A stretch of 64,000 nucleotides of DNA from Pantoea alfalfae (GCF_019880205.1 NZ_CP082292.1:1860001-1924000); one strand, 5' to 3'. Numbered from the stretch's first letter, positions 49,124-59,208 are shown. The notes: generated from the letters alone by a model not told the origin. Numbers and translations: made by a program.

Positions 49124-49990
49124 ATGACAGTTATTAACCAAGCAACGTGCAGATTATTTACCGAAGTCGGCAATACCACGCAGTTAGTCGCCTATTACGA
49201 AGAAGGGCGTCGTACCATGTGGATGATGCTGCGTGCTCAGCCCCGTCCGAGCTTCAACCACGAACTGATTGAGGAGATCATGAATCTGAGCTATGCCGCT
49301 CAGCGCTCCGGTCTGCCAATTGATTTCTGGGTCACCGGCTCACTGGTGCCGCAGATGTTTAACGCCGGGGGCGATCTGCGTTTCTTCGTCGAGTGCATTC
49401 GCAATAACCGCCGTGAGGCGCTGCGAGCCTATGCCCGTGCCTGTGTGGATTGTATCCATTCGGCCGCACGCGGTTTCGATACCGGCGCGGTGACGCTGGC
49501 GATGATTGAAGGCAGTGCGCTGGGCGGCGGATTTGAAGCGGCGCTGGCGCATCACTTCATTCTGGCGCAGAACAACGCACGGATGGGCTTCCCGGAAATT
49601 GCCTTTAACCTGTTTCCTGGCATGGGCGGCTATTCGCTGGTGGCGCGTCGTTCCGGCATGAAACTGGCAGAGGAGTTAATCTGTGAAGGGGAGTCCCATA
49701 GCGCGGAGTGGTATGAGACGCGCGGACTGGTGGATAAAGTCTTCCAGCCTGGCGACAGCTATCGTGCCACACGCACCTTTATCGATACGTTACGGCCTAA
49801 GCTCAATGGCGTACGGGCAATGCTGAAAGCGCGTCAGCGCGTGCTGCAACTGTCACGCGCTGAGCTGATGGATATCACTGAGGATTGGGTTGATTATGCC
49901 TTTACTATCGAACCCAAAGACATTGCTTACATGGAACGCCTGGTACAGTTACAAAACCGCCACAGCGCATCACTGCGTAAAGCGGGTTAA
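49124..49990 (+). CDS. rpfF: RpfF-type DSF-family signal synthase (crotonase fold)
   Basis: Makes cis-2-unsaturated fatty-acid signals of the DSF/BDSF family from acyl-ACP by combined dehydratase and thioesterase action. It is 288 residues (Xanthomonas RpfF 289). Similarity runs over the whole protein, notably FNAGGDLRFFVECIR, EGSALGGGFEAALAHH and MGFPEIAFNLFPGMGGYSLV. The two catalytic glutamates are present as Glu138 and Glu158 (Glu141 and Glu161 in Xanthomonas). AGAGGATGAGACA precedes the ATG. E. coli lacks the gene. It is convergent with rpfR, 12 bp away, the same pairing seen in Cronobacter and Burkholderia. Confidence 0.92.
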   Translation: MTVINQATCRLFTEVGNTTQLVAYYEEGRRTMWMMLRAQPRPSFNHELIEEIMNLSYAAQRSGLPIDFWVTGSLVPQMFNAGGDLRFFVECIRNNRREALRAYARACVDCIHSAARGFDTGAVTLAMIEGSALGGGFEAALAHHFILAQNNARMGFPEIAFNLFPGMGGYSLVARRSGMKLAEELICEGESHSAEWYETRGLVDKVFQPGDSYRATRTFIDTLRPKLNGVRAMLKARQRVLQLSRAELMDITEDWVDYAFTIEPKDIAYMERLVQLQNRHSASLRKAG

Positions 49991-50002
49991 TCTTAACCAG
50001 CG

Positions 50003-51988
50003 TTAAACGCGGGCAGGATGCTTAGCCAGCCAATGCCCAAATTGTTCCGCGGGCATTGGTTTTGCGTAATAGTAACCCTGACGCCCATCGACACCACTTT
50101 TGAGGACAAACTTCTCTTCATCCGGGTTCTCAATACCCTCAGCGATTACCTGCAAATCGAGCGCCTTGGCAACGGCGACGATAGCGCGCACCAGCGACTG
50201 TGAAACCGGCTGCTTGTTAATGTCGCGGATAAAGCTCTGGTCGAGTTTGATGGCATTGATTGGCACGCGTGCCAGCTGAGAAAGCGAAGAGTAACCGGTG
50301 CCAAAGTCATCCAGGTGCACCTGTGCGCCCAGTTCCTGAAACTGCTTCATCAGCTTCAGCGCTTCAGTTTCATTCTCAATCAGGCAGCTTTCGGTCAGCT
50401 CAATATCGATGGGGCAGTCGGTGATATGAGCTTCGTGCAGCGCCTGTTTCAGGTCAGTGTAGATGCTCTGATCAATCAGCTGACGGGCCGAAACGTTGAC
50501 GGCGACGCGCAGAAAAATGCCCTGCTCACGCCAGGCGATAATCTGCTTCAGCACGTTGAGCATGACCCAGCGTCCCAGCGGCACAATCAGCCCTGACTCT
50601 TCAGCATAGGGAATAAAGTCAGCAGGCGAGACCAGACCACGCTCAGGTGAGTTCCAGCGCACCAGTGCTTCGGCGCTGCGGACCTGGCCATCACTGTCGA
50701 TTTTTGGCTGGTAGTGCACCAGCAGATGATCCAGTTCCAGCGCCTTGCGCAGGTTAGTATCCAGCCACAGATACTCAAAGACCCGCTGGTTCATCTCAGC
50801 CGCAAACACGCAGAACTTGCCGCGCCCATTCTCTTTGGCGTGATACATCGCGGTGTCCGCGTTGCGAATCAGGCTCTCGCGATCGTCGCCATGCAGCGGC
50901 GCGAAAGCGATGCCAATAGAACAACCGCTGTAAACTTCAATTAGCCCGATACGGAACGGCTGACGCAGCCGCTCAAGAATGCGGGAAGACATTGCTTCCA
51001 GTGCCGCCTGGCTGGTGTGCTCAGCCAGCACCACAAATTCGTCGCCACCCAGACGGCCCAGAGTCTGGTCTTTACCCAGACAGCTGAGGATGGCCAGTGA
51101 TACTGCCTGCAGTAACTGATCGCCGAACATATGACCGTAGGCGTCGTTCACTTTCTTAAAATTATCGAGATCGAGATAGACCACGCCGGTCTCATCACCT
51201 TCAGAACGCTCCAGCGCCAGGCTAATCTGTTGATGAATGGCGTTGCGATTGGGTAAACCGGTCACCGTATCGGTGTTTGCCAGTACCCGCAGACGTTCCT
51301 GGGCGCGTCGTTCCTCAGTGATGTCTGTGCCAGAACAGATGAGGAAAATTTCATTTTTTCCACTGCCGCTGTGAACAAACTTATTACGAAACAGAAACAG
51401 TCGCTGACCTTTTTTGGTTTTAACCCAACGCTCAACCTCATAAGAGTTGCCGTCGCGGAAGAAGCCCGCAATGTTGCGTCGTGACTGTGAGGCTTCCTGT
51501 TTGGTCATAAAAAGCTGAAAGACGTTACGGCCAATAACCTCGTGCTCATTCAGGCCGGTATATTCTTCACTCAGGCGGTTAAAACGCTGAATATTGCCGC
51601 GCTGATCGAGGATGACAATCACCGAATTAGCTTCAGAAACCACCTGTTCAGCGAATGAAAGCCCGAGAGTTAAATCGCGGGCAACCGCAGACGTATCACC
51701 CCAGGCAGAGGCGGTGCCAGCCCATGAAGCCTGATTCACTTTACGTCCGACAAAATGCATCGGCACGTCAATGCCCTGTAGGGTCATAGTCAGATTGATG
51801 CTTGAGGTGATGACCGGCATCGCGCGGATCATGGCGGCCTGACCGGGGGTCAGCGGCAGGGCAATATTGGTTTGTGATGACTCATCTTCGGCAAAATGCA
51901 ACGCATCGCTGTCCGCGGTCAGACGCCAATGAGGGCTGGTTGTACCAAAAAGAGTGTACAACAACGTTTGCCCGTGTTCATCGGTCAT
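50003..51988 (-). CDS. rpfR: RpfR/PdeR-type DSF receptor, PAS-GGDEF-EAL cyclic-di-GMP enzyme
   Basis: 661 residues, the exact length of E. coli PdeR (YciR). An N-terminal region of about 100 residues corresponds to the RpfF-interaction domain of RpfR. Then come a PAS domain (about 110-225, NSVIVILDQRGNIQRFNRLS), a GGDEF domain (motif GGDEF at 314-318) and an EAL domain (Glu440-Ala-Leu-Val-Arg, DDFGTG at 560-565). Both catalytic signatures are intact, but no RxxD inhibitory site is found five residues before GGDEF (GKDQ there). In the family, BDSF binding to PAS stimulates the phosphodiesterase. The SD is inside a hairpin. Confidence 0.92.
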   Translation of the reverse strand: MTDEHGQTLLYTLFGTTSPHWRLTADSDALHFAEDESSQTNIALPLTPGQAAMIRAMPVITSSINLTMTLQGIDVPMHFVGRKVNQASWAGTASAWGDTSAVARDLTLGLSFAEQVVSEANSVIVILDQRGNIQRFNRLSEEYTGLNEHEVIGRNVFQLFMTKQEASQSRRNIAGFFRDGNSYEVERWVKTKKGQRLFLFRNKFVHSGSGKNEIFLICSGTDITEERRAQERLRVLANTDTVTGLPNRNAIHQQISLALERSEGDETGVVYLDLDNFKKVNDAYGHMFGDQLLQAVSLAILSCLGKDQTLGRLGGDEFVVLAEHTSQAALEAMSSRILERLRQPFRIGLIEVYSGCSIGIAFAPLHGDDRESLIRNADTAMYHAKENGRGKFCVFAAEMNQRVFEYLWLDTNLRKALELDHLLVHYQPKIDSDGQVRSAEALVRWNSPERGLVSPADFIPYAEESGLIVPLGRWVMLNVLKQIIAWREQGIFLRVAVNVSARQLIDQSIYTDLKQALHEAHITDCPIDIELTESCLIENETEALKLMKQFQELGAQVHLDDFGTGYSSLSQLARVPINAIKLDQSFIRDINKQPVSQSLVRAIVAVAKALDLQVIAEGIENPDEEKFVLKSGVDGRQGYYYAKPMPAEQFGHWLAKHPARV

Positions 51989-51992
51989 GGAA

Positions 51993-52008
51993 ACTTCCTC
52001 CGGGAAGT
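51993..52008 (-). promoter_or_regulatory. Hairpin covering the rpfR Shine-Dalgarno
   Basis: On the minus strand ACTTCC-CGGA-GGAAGT forms a 6-bp stem with a 4-base loop, ending 4 bases before the rpfR ATG. The ribosome site GGAGGA is split between loop and 3' arm. A GGA in the loop is also the hallmark of CsrA sites. Translational control is inferred. Confidence 0.5.
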
Positions 52009-52110
52009 GCTATGCAGGCGTTATCTCATTATTTTAGCAACAGTATTCATCATCTGACGCCAGCACAAGATGCAAACCAAATATATTTTCCCATCCAGAT
52101 AAGAATGGCA

Positions 52111-52136
52111 CAAAAAAGCCCCGACGACGCGGGGCT
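52111..52136 (-). terminator. Terminator of the cstA-ybdD transcript
   Basis: AGCCCCG (52117-52123) and CGGGGCT (52130-52136) form the stem, with T6 following on the minus strand. It begins 12 bp after the stop of the YbdD-family gene. Confidence 0.88.
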
Positions 52137-52147
52137 GTAGCGTGCGG

Positions 52148-52438
52148 TCAGCAGGGACATTTACCCAATTTACCCGCCTGGCTGGGGAAGCGGGCATCCA
52201 GGCAGTAGCGGTGGAAATCACGCTCATTCATCGGCGGCTGGTCGGGATGATGCAGACGCATATGCTGCAGATATTTTTGATAATCCTGGACCCCGACCAT
52301 TAAGCGGAAGCACTGTTGCAGACCGCGCCAGAATCCCCGCCAGCTGAGTGCCTGCGGCATCGGCGAAGCCGTCAGGTGGCAGCGAATAATCTGCCACTCA
52401 CCCTGTGGACGATGGCCCTGATGAATGGCATCAGACAT
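52148..52438 (-). CDS. YbdD/YjiX family small protein, N-terminally extended
   Basis: Recognised from its C-terminal part: RLMVGVQDYQKYLQHMRLHH, PDQPPMNERDFHRYC, and a final CPC, the DUF466 pattern of YbdD and YjiX, which always accompany CstA/BtsT transporters and are needed for uptake in some species. From ATG 52438 it has 96 residues; the family usually has about 65, so roughly 30 extra residues stand at the N-terminus. The ATG at 52360 would give the normal length but has no ribosome site, while AAGGTGG precedes 52438. It overlaps the cstA stop by 8 bp. Confidence 0.85.
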   Translation of the reverse strand: MSDAIHQGHRPQGEWQIIRCHLTASPMPQALSWRGFWRGLQQCFRLMVGVQDYQKYLQHMRLHHPDQPPMNERDFHRYCLDARFPSQAGKLGKCPC

Positions 52439-54500
52439 GACGTACCACCTTGTTACGCAGCGCCGCAGGCGTCTCGCTGGTGGTCGGCACCGCACTGTTC
52501 AGCGCACGACGAATCACAAAGAACGCGGCGACCAGCATCGTGACCGCCACCAGCATAAAGAAAGCGCACAGCGCCGCATTGATCTGATTGCTGAACACAA
52601 TGGTCTGCATATCCGCCACGCTTTTTGCTGGCGCAATGATCACCCCTTCATCCAGCCCTTTGCGGAACTTACTCGCCTGGGCCAGGAAGCCAATGGAGGG
52701 TTTTTCATGGAAAATTTTCTGCCAGCCCGCGGTCATCGAAGTGATAAACAGCCAGACGGTGGGCAGAATAGTTACCCAGGCGTAGCGCTGCTTTTTCATT
52801 TTAAACAGCACCACGGTGCCGAGAATCAATGCCATCGACGCCAGCATCTGGTTGCCGATGCCGAACAGTGGCCACAGGGTGTTAATGCCGCCCAGTGGAT
52901 CGACCACGCCCTGATAGACAAAGAAGCCCCAGCCCGCGACTGCGACGGTGGTACCCGCCATATTCCCCAGCCAGGATCGGTTGTTCGCCAGAGAAGGCAC
53001 CACGGTTCCCACCAGATCCTGCACCATAAAACGGCAGGCGCGGGTACCCGCATCCACGGCGGTCAGGATGAACAGCGCTTCGAACAGAATGGCAAAGTGA
53101 TACCAGAAGGCCATCATCGCCCGGCTGTTAAAGATCTCGGTAATGATGTGGGCCATGCCGACCGCGAAAGTAGGCGCGCCGCCTGCGCGGGAGAGAATCG
53201 AGCCTTCACCCACGTCCCGCGCAATCCCGCTCAGCATTTCAGGCGTCACGACAAAGCCCCAGCCATTGATCACCTGTGAAGCGCTTTCAACGGTGGTGCC
53301 AATCAGTGCAGCGGGTGAGTTCATGGCAAAGTAGACGCCCGGATCCAGCACCGAGGCACAAATCAGCGCCATGATCGCCACAAATGACTCCATCAGCATC
53401 GCACCATAGCCAATAAAGCGGATATGACTTTCCCGCTCTACCAGCTTCGGCGTTGTGCCGCTGGAGACCAGTGCATGGAAGCCGGAGATCGCACCGCAGG
53501 CAATGGTAATAAACAGGAACGGGAACATCGCACCGGAGAAGACCGGGCCGGTGCCGTCGATAAATTTGGTCACCGCTGGCATTTTCATCTCAGGCATGGC
53601 AAAAACGATGCCCACTGCCAGCCCGACAATCACGCCGATTTTAAGAAAGGTCGAAAGGTAGTCGCGGGGTGCCAGCAGCAGCCAGACCGGCAGCACAGAA
53701 GCAATAAAGCCGTAAATCACCAGTACCCAGGTCAGTGAGGTGCCTTTCAGGGTAAAGAAGGGCCCCCAGTAAGGATGCTGTGCGACGTCGCCGCCATAAA
53801 TAATCGCCGCCATCATCAGCACAAAGCCAATCAGTGACACTTCGGCGATTTTACCGGGCCGGATAAAGCGCATGTAGACGCCCATAAACAGCGCAATGGG
53901 AATGGTGGCTGCAATGGTAAACAGGCCCCATGGGCTGTTCGCCAGCGCCTTCACGACAACCAGCGCCAGCGCCGACAGGATAATGATCATCACACCCAGC
54001 GCGCCGAGCATCGTCACCACACCGGCAAACGCACCCAGCTCCTGCCGCGCCATCTCGCCCAGCGAGCGGCCATCACGGCGGGTTGAGATAAACAGGATCA
54101 GGAAATCCTGAACCGCGCCCGCCAGCATGACTCCAACCAGAATCCAGATGGTTCCCGGCAGAAAGCCCATCTGCGCCGCCAGAATCGGGCCGACCAGCGG
54201 ACCGGCACCGGCAATAGCCGCAAAGTGATGACCAAACAGCACCCATTTATTGGTCGGGACATAATCGAGTCCGTCGCTCAGCCGCTCGGCGGGGGTCATC
54301 CGGCGATCGTCCAGTTCGAAGATATTGCGGGCGATAAACAGGCTGTAGAAGCGATAAGCGATGCTGTAACAGGCGACAGCGGCTATCACCAGCCAGACTG
54401 CGTTGACGTGTTCGCCGCGGCTGAGGGCCAGCATGGCGAAAGCGCCCGCGCCGATTAACGCCACTACTAACCAGATCACACTGGTTTTGACGTTTTTCAT
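52431..54500 (-). CDS. cstA: CstA/BtsT family carbon-starvation transporter
   Basis: A 689-residue, multi-span symporter (E. coli CstA 701, BtsT 716). The strongly conserved blocks are present: DGLDYVPTNKWVLFGHHFAA, IAGAGPLVGPILAAQMG, ISGFHALVSSGTTPKL, DAGTRACRFMVQDL and GVVDPLGGINTLWPLFG. Family members import pyruvate or peptides when carbon is short. It shows features of both CstA and BtsT, so the symbol is provisional. In E. coli cstA lies elsewhere, not beside rnb. AAGGAGTTAGTC precedes the ATG. Confidence 0.88.
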   Translation of the reverse strand: MKNVKTSVIWLVVALIGAGAFAMLALSRGEHVNAVWLVIAAVACYSIAYRFYSLFIARNIFELDDRRMTPAERLSDGLDYVPTNKWVLFGHHFAAIAGAGPLVGPILAAQMGFLPGTIWILVGVMLAGAVQDFLILFISTRRDGRSLGEMARQELGAFAGVVTMLGALGVMIIILSALALVVVKALANSPWGLFTIAATIPIALFMGVYMRFIRPGKIAEVSLIGFVLMMAAIIYGGDVAQHPYWGPFFTLKGTSLTWVLVIYGFIASVLPVWLLLAPRDYLSTFLKIGVIVGLAVGIVFAMPEMKMPAVTKFIDGTGPVFSGAMFPFLFITIACGAISGFHALVSSGTTPKLVERESHIRFIGYGAMLMESFVAIMALICASVLDPGVYFAMNSPAALIGTTVESASQVINGWGFVVTPEMLSGIARDVGEGSILSRAGGAPTFAVGMAHIITEIFNSRAMMAFWYHFAILFEALFILTAVDAGTRACRFMVQDLVGTVVPSLANNRSWLGNMAGTTVAVAGWGFFVYQGVVDPLGGINTLWPLFGIGNQMLASMALILGTVVLFKMKKQRYAWVTILPTVWLFITSMTAGWQKIFHEKPSIGFLAQASKFRKGLDEGVIIAPAKSVADMQTIVFSNQINAALCAFFMLVAVTMLVAAFFVIRRALNSAVPTTSETPAALRNKVVRHV

Positions 54501-54649
54501 GACTAACTCCTTGTAGGGACCGAGAGGAAAGCGATCGAAAACAACGAGTTAAACTTAATGTAATGGAATGTAAGTGAAAGTTAATCAGTGGAGAAGTGTG
54601 AAGCGGGGTACAAATTTAACGTTTTTGCAACGCAGGTAGGGTAGAAACA

Positions 54650-54674
54650 GGCGGGATAACCAGGTTATCCCGCC
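54650..54674 (-). terminator. Terminator-like hairpin after rnb
   Basis: GGCGGGATAAC (54650-54660) pairs with GTTATCCCGCC (54664-54674), an 11-bp stem with a 3-base loop, 26 bp after the rnb stop. On the minus strand only TGTTTCT follows, so it is a moderate terminator. Confidence 0.65.
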
Positions 54675-54700
54675 AGATTTATCGCTTAAACACACCGTGT

Positions 54701-56635
54701 TCAGACGGCGGGACGGGCCACAACGCTGCGGGTTTCCATACGGACTTCGGCGATGGTGACATCAATGACGTCAGTGACGCGGTAAACCACTTCACCTTTG
54801 ATCTGTACGCTGCCATTTTCCTGGCTGAGGACCAGCTCATCACGCACTGCGTGAATGAACGGTGCCGGGATAAAGGCGACGGCGCCAAACTCGACCAGGC
54901 GAACGCGCATACCGCCACGCGAAACATCAATAATCTCAGCGCTGAAGCGACGGTCAGTGGCCGCAAACGGGGCCAGATAACGGGCGTAAAGCCAGTCGCC
55001 AACATCACGTTCCGCCATCCGGTTCAGGCGGCGGCGCTCACTCATCGTCACCGTTACTGCATCATCCGGGCGGGCAATAGTCTCACCGCGAATAATCGCC
55101 TTCAGCAGACGATGGTTGATCATGTCGCCGAACTTACGAATCGGTGAGGTCCAGGTGGCGTATGCCTCCAGACCCAGGCCAAAGTGGGGGCCAGGCTCAG
55201 TGCTGATCTCCGCGAAGGTCTGGAAACGACGGATGCGGCTGTCGAGGAACTGGGTCGGCTGGGCATCAAGCTCACGACGCAGCACGCGGAAACCATCCAG
55301 CGTGGTGATCGCCTGTGCATCCACGGAAATACCGTGATTGGCCAGCACGGCGGCAGCCTGCTCAGCATTGGTGGCGTCGAAACCGGCATGGACGTTGTAG
55401 ATACCAAAGCCGAGACGGTCACGCAGCACTTTCGCCGCACAGACGTTTGCCAGAATCATGGACTCTTCAACGATGCGGTTAGCGATGCGGCGAGGTTCAG
55501 CCACGATCTCCAGCACTTCGCCTTTTTCACCCAGCAGGAAGCGGTAATCCGGGCGATCTTTAAACACCAGCGCGTGGGTCTGGCGCCACTCGCTGCGCGC
55601 CAGGCAGAGACGGTGCAGCAGACGAATCTGTTCCGCAATCGCCTCACTCTCCGGCTGCCAGGTGCCGCTGTTTTCCAGCCAGTCAGAGACGTCGTCGTAG
55701 GCCAGTTTGGCTTTGGACTCAATCCAGGCAGCAAAGAACTCAACGTCATCACTTAAGGTGCCATCGGCGGCCACCGTGACGCGGCAGGCCAGCGCCGGAC
55801 GGCGCACATTCGGACGCAGCGAGCAGACATCATCAGAGAGTTCGCGCGGCAGCATCGGGATGTTAAAGCCCGGCAGGTAGTTGGTGAACGCACGCTGTGC
55901 CGCCAGCTTATCGAGCTGACTGCCTTCCGCCACATAGGCAGTCGGATCGGCGATGGCGATGGTCAGACGCAGCGTGCCATCATCGTGCGCTTCCACATAG
56001 AGCGCATCATCCATATCCTGGGTGCTGGCGCTGTCGATGGTGACGAAATCCAGCGCGGTCAGATCTTCACGCGTCAGATTTTCATCCATCATCTCGCCAA
56101 AGCTGACATCGGGCGCTTCACGCTCAAGGTTATGACGCGACAGCGTCACCCACCACGGCGCCAGATGGTCATCGGCTTTGACAATAAAATCGGTAAGTTC
56201 GGCATAAAAGCCGCGATCGCCCTTGAGTGGATGGCGACGCATTTCCGCCACAGCCCAGTCGCCATTTTCAAATGCATGGCTGACATCGCGTGCAGGGCGA
56301 CACTGAATGGCATCTTTCAGCAGGGGATGATCCGGCACAATCGACAGGCGATCGTCTTTCTTCTGCACCCGGCCAACAAAGCGGCTCAGGAACGGTTCAA
56401 TCAGGGTTTCCGGCTCAGCGCTTTCGCGATCTTTATCACTGTGGATCACGGCGGTGATACGATCGCCATGCATCACTTTCTTCATCTGCGGTGGCGGGAT
56501 GAAGTAACTTTTTTGCGCATCGACTTCCAGAAAGCCGAAGCCTTTTTCGGTGCCTTTAACGACGCCTTCAGCACGAGGCGTTTGCGAATGGAGCTTCTCT
56601 TTCAGCTGCGCGAGCAGCGGGTTATCCTGGAACAT
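54701..56635 (-). CDS. rnb: Exoribonuclease II
   Basis: Processive 3'-5' RNA hydrolase. It is 644 residues, identical in length to E. coli RNase II. Cold-shock RNA-binding domains occupy the N-terminus ([20 protein letters not shown]), the RNB catalytic domain contains [20 protein letters not shown] with the clustered Asp metal ligands, and an S1 domain ends the protein. The start at 56635 restores the family N-terminus; the extra in-frame codons up to 56704 are not coding. Confidence 0.96.
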   Translation of the reverse strand: MFQDNPLLAQLKEKLHSQTPRAEGVVKGTEKGFGFLEVDAQKSYFIPPPQMKKVMHGDRITAVIHSDKDRESAEPETLIEPFLSRFVGRVQKKDDRLSIVPDHPLLKDAIQCRPARDVSHAFENGDWAVAEMRRHPLKGDRGFYAELTDFIVKADDHLAPWWVTLSRHNLEREAPDVSFGEMMDENLTREDLTALDFVTIDSASTQDMDDALYVEAHDDGTLRLTIAIADPTAYVAEGSQLDKLAAQRAFTNYLPGFNIPMLPRELSDDVCSLRPNVRRPALACRVTVAADGTLSDDVEFFAAWIESKAKLAYDDVSDWLENSGTWQPESEAIAEQIRLLHRLCLARSEWRQTHALVFKDRPDYRFLLGEKGEVLEIVAEPRRIANRIVEESMILANVCAAKVLRDRLGFGIYNVHAGFDATNAEQAAAVLANHGISVDAQAITTLDGFRVLRRELDAQPTQFLDSRIRRFQTFAEISTEPGPHFGLGLEAYATWTSPIRKFGDMINHRLLKAIIRGETIARPDDAVTVTMSERRRLNRMAERDVGDWLYARYLAPFAATDRRFSAEIIDVSRGGMRVRLVEFGAVAFIPAPFIHAVRDELVLSQENGSVQIKGEVVYRVTDVIDVTIAEVRMETRSVVARPAV

Positions 56636-56701
56636 AATTTTTACGTTTCGTTGGCTGATTGCGGCTGACAGTTTTACGCGAATCGACGCCGCGCGGCAAG
56701 G

Positions 56702-56725
56702 CAAAAAGCCGGACGAACCGGCTTT
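56702..56725 (-). terminator. Terminator after the YdeP-family gene
   Basis: AAAAGCCGG (56703-56711), loop ACGAA, CCGGCTTTT (56717-56725). On the minus strand the stem ends in TTTTT. It lies 22 bp after the stop of the oxidoreductase gene. Confidence 0.88.
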
Positions 56726-56747
56726 TAAGGGAGTGGCGAAGGCGCTA

Positions 56748-59051
56748 TCAGGCGATGCGCTGATCGGCCAATGCCTCAGAGCGTTCCAGCTTTACCGGCA
56801 CCGATTTAGAGGTCGGTGTACCGCTGTCATCGCCAAAGCTGTTCAGCGGCACCAACGGGTTGGTTTCGGGGTAATAAGCCGCCAGGTTACCGCGCGGAAT
56901 ATTGTAGGGAACCAGTTTGAAGCCGCTGACACGACGGGTGATGCCATCATTCCACAGCGTTTCGATATCAACATTCTGGCCTTCGGTGAAGCCCAGATCT
57001 GCCATATCGTCCGGGTTGATGAACACCACTTCACGCTGACCAAACACGCCACGGTAACGATCATCAAGACCGTAAATAGTGGTGTTGTACTGGTCATGGG
57101 AACGCAGCGTCTGCAGCGTGAACGGCACATCCTGATCCAGCGTCGGGAACAGCGAGGTCGGCAGCGCCGAGGCGTTGAACTCCGCTTTCTGGCTTGGCGT
57201 ATTAAAGCGCAATTCCGCTGCTGCATTGCCCAGATAGAAACCACCCGGGATATCGCATTTGGCGTTGAAGTCGGCAAAGCCCGGAATCGTCGCGGCAATG
57301 TGCTCACGGATCAGGTTGTAATCACCCGCCAGCTCGCGCCATTTCACTTTCTCATCGCCCAGCACCGCCTGGGCGATACCCGCAACAATCGAGGTTTCTG
57401 AACGCTGCGTTTCCGCCAGCGGAATACCGATCCCTTCAGAGGCGTGAACCATGCTGAAGGAGTCTTCCACGGTGATAAACTGATTGCCGGTCGCCTGGAT
57501 ATCGCGCTCGGTGCGCCCCAGCGTTGGCAGAATCAGCCCTTCGTGTCCCGGCACCAGATGGCTGCGGTTCAGTTTGGTGCTGATATGTACGGTCAGACCA
57601 CAGCGTGACAGCGCCTCTTCGGTGCGGGGTGAATCGGGCGCAGCCGCAGCCAGATTGCCACCCAGCGCGATCAGCACTTTGACTTCATCACGCAGCATCG
57701 CGTTCAGCGCTTCAACGGTGTTGTGGCCTGGCGCACGCGGTGGCTCGAAACCAAAATGATTACCCAGCGCATCCAGGAAGGCTTTAGCCGGTTTCTCATC
57801 AATACCCATGGTACGGTTGCCCTGCACATTGCTGTGACCGCGAACCGGGCAGAGGCCTGCACCTTTTTTGCCCAGCTGACCAAACAGCAGCTGCAGGTTG
57901 GTGATTTCGCGCACCGTGTCGACCGAGTGTTTATGCTGGGTAATGCCCATCGCCCAGGTACAGATCACGCGGTCAGCGCTCTGGTAGATCGCCGCAGCTT
58001 CGCGGATTTGCGCCTGAGTCAGACCAGACTGCGCCACAATCTGCATCCAGCTGGTGTTATCCACGGCGTCGAGATAGGCCTCAATACCGTTGGTTTTGGC
58101 ATTAATAAACGTCTGATCAAACAGGCCACTTTCACCAGCTGCCAGACGCGCGCGATGGGTTTCCAGCAGGGATTTGACCATGCCCCGCACCGCTGCCATA
58201 TCACCGCCAAGGTTCGGCTGGTAATAAGAGGAGCTGATATTGCCCGCTTTCGAGGTCACCACTTCCAGCGGTTTCTGCGGATCGGCAAAACGTTCCAGAC
58301 CGCGCTCGCGCAGGGTATTAAACGTGACGATCTTCGCGCCGTGATCGGCAGCGTGACGCAGGCTGTGCAGCATACGCGGATGGTTGGTGCCAGGGTTCTG
58401 CCCGAAGACAAAAATGGCATCAGCGTGGTCGAAATCATCCAGGCGAATGGTGCCTTTGCCGACGCCAATGCTGCGCTTCAGACCAGTGCCGCTGGCTTCG
58501 TGGCACATGTTGGAGCAGTCAGGGAAGTTATTGGTGCCCATCAGGCGGCCAAACAGCTGATAAAGCCAGGAGGCTTCATTGCTGGCGCGACCAGAGGTGT
58601 AAAGCTCCATCTGGTCCGGATGGTCCATCGCCTTAATGTGCTGCGCGATCAGCGCAAACGCATCATCCCAGCTGATGGGCTCGTAGTGGTCGGTTTCCGC
58701 GTTATAGCGCAGTGGATGGGTCAGACGCCCCTGATACTCCAGGAAGTAGTCACTCTGGGTATAGAGCGTTGTCACGCTGTGCTTCGCGAAAAAATCGCTG
58801 TCGACCATGCGGCGTGTTGCTTCCCAGGTCACCGCTTTAGCTCCGTTTTCGCAGAAGCTGAAGGTACTTTTATTGTCATCACCCCATGCGCAGCCCGGAC
58901 AGTCAAAACCGCGTGCTTTATTCATGCGCATCAGGTTGCGCATATTTTTCAGTGCCGCTTTGCTGTCAAGAACGAAACGCGTGGTGGCTTCCAGTGAACC
59001 CCAGCCGCCCGCAGCCGCGCGGTAGGGTTTGATTTGGCGTTTAAATTTCAT
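56748..59051 (-). CDS. FdhF/YdeP family molybdopterin oxidoreductase
   Basis: 767 residues, aligned along the length with E. coli YdeP (759), an acid-resistance-linked protein of unknown substrate. N-terminal CPGCAW and a later Cys ([14 protein letters not shown]) recall the iron-sulphur motif of formate dehydrogenases. The molybdopterin blocks are clear: [49 protein letters not shown] [17 protein letters not shown], and [14 protein letters not shown]. There is no twin-arginine signal, so it is cytoplasmic. There is also no selenocysteine context. Divergent from a PTS gene. Confidence 0.88.
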   Translation of the reverse strand: MKFKRQIKPYRAAAGGWGSLEATTRFVLDSKAALKNMRNLMRMNKARGFDCPGCAWGDDNKSTFSFCENGAKAVTWEATRRMVDSDFFAKHSVTTLYTQSDYFLEYQGRLTHPLRYNAETDHYEPISWDDAFALIAQHIKAMDHPDQMELYTSGRASNEASWLYQLFGRLMGTNNFPDCSNMCHEASGTGLKRSIGVGKGTIRLDDFDHADAIFVFGQNPGTNHPRMLHSLRHAADHGAKIVTFNTLRERGLERFADPQKPLEVVTSKAGNISSSYYQPNLGGDMAAVRGMVKSLLETHRARLAAGESGLFDQTFINAKTNGIEAYLDAVDNTSWMQIVAQSGLTQAQIREAAAIYQSADRVICTWAMGITQHKHSVDTVREITNLQLLFGQLGKKGAGLCPVRGHSNVQGNRTMGIDEKPAKAFLDALGNHFGFEPPRAPGHNTVEALNAMLRDEVKVLIALGGNLAAAAPDSPRTEEALSRCGLTVHISTKLNRSHLVPGHEGLILPTLGRTERDIQATGNQFITVEDSFSMVHASEGIGIPLAETQRSETSIVAGIAQAVLGDEKVKWRELAGDYNLIREHIAATIPGFADFNAKCDIPGGFYLGNAAAELRFNTPSQKAEFNASALPTSLFPTLDQDVPFTLQTLRSHDQYNTTIYGLDDRYRGVFGQREVVFINPDDMADLGFTEGQNVDIETLWNDGITRRVSGFKLVPYNIPRGNLAAYYPETNPLVPLNSFGDDSGTPTSKSVPVKLERSEALADQRIA

Positions 59052-59098
59052 ATTGAGTGCAGGCTTTTTATAGTAGGAATTATTGTTTGGTGTTTGTT

Positions 59099-59116
59099 AT
59101 CAGGTTATAGCCTGAT
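59099..59116. promoter_or_regulatory. Interrupted palindrome upstream of the YdeP-family gene
   Basis: ATCAGG-TTATAG-CCTGAT, a perfect 6+6 dyad 48 bp before the oxidoreductase start and about 200 bp before the PTS gene. It has the look of a repressor operator, but I cannot name the factor. Confidence 0.4.
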
Positions 59117-59208
59117 GGTGAAACAAAGTCTGCAGATATCCTCATACCTTGTCTAATTGATTGACTTAATGGTGCGATAGCTGGCGTTTATCGTGCATCG
59201 GCCAGATT

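Noticed and set aside
52425..53279. Plus-strand open frame of 284 codons, rich in His, Arg and Gln
   Set aside because: Antisense shadow of cstA; low-complexity composition and no ribosome site.
55985..56668. 227-codon plus-strand frame
   Set aside because: Antisense to rnb, whose RNB-domain motifs are intact.
57723..58997. Long open frame (424 codons) on the plus strand
   Set aside because: It lies wholly antisense to the YdeP-family gene, which has clear motifs over its full length; high GC at third positions produces such mirror frames.
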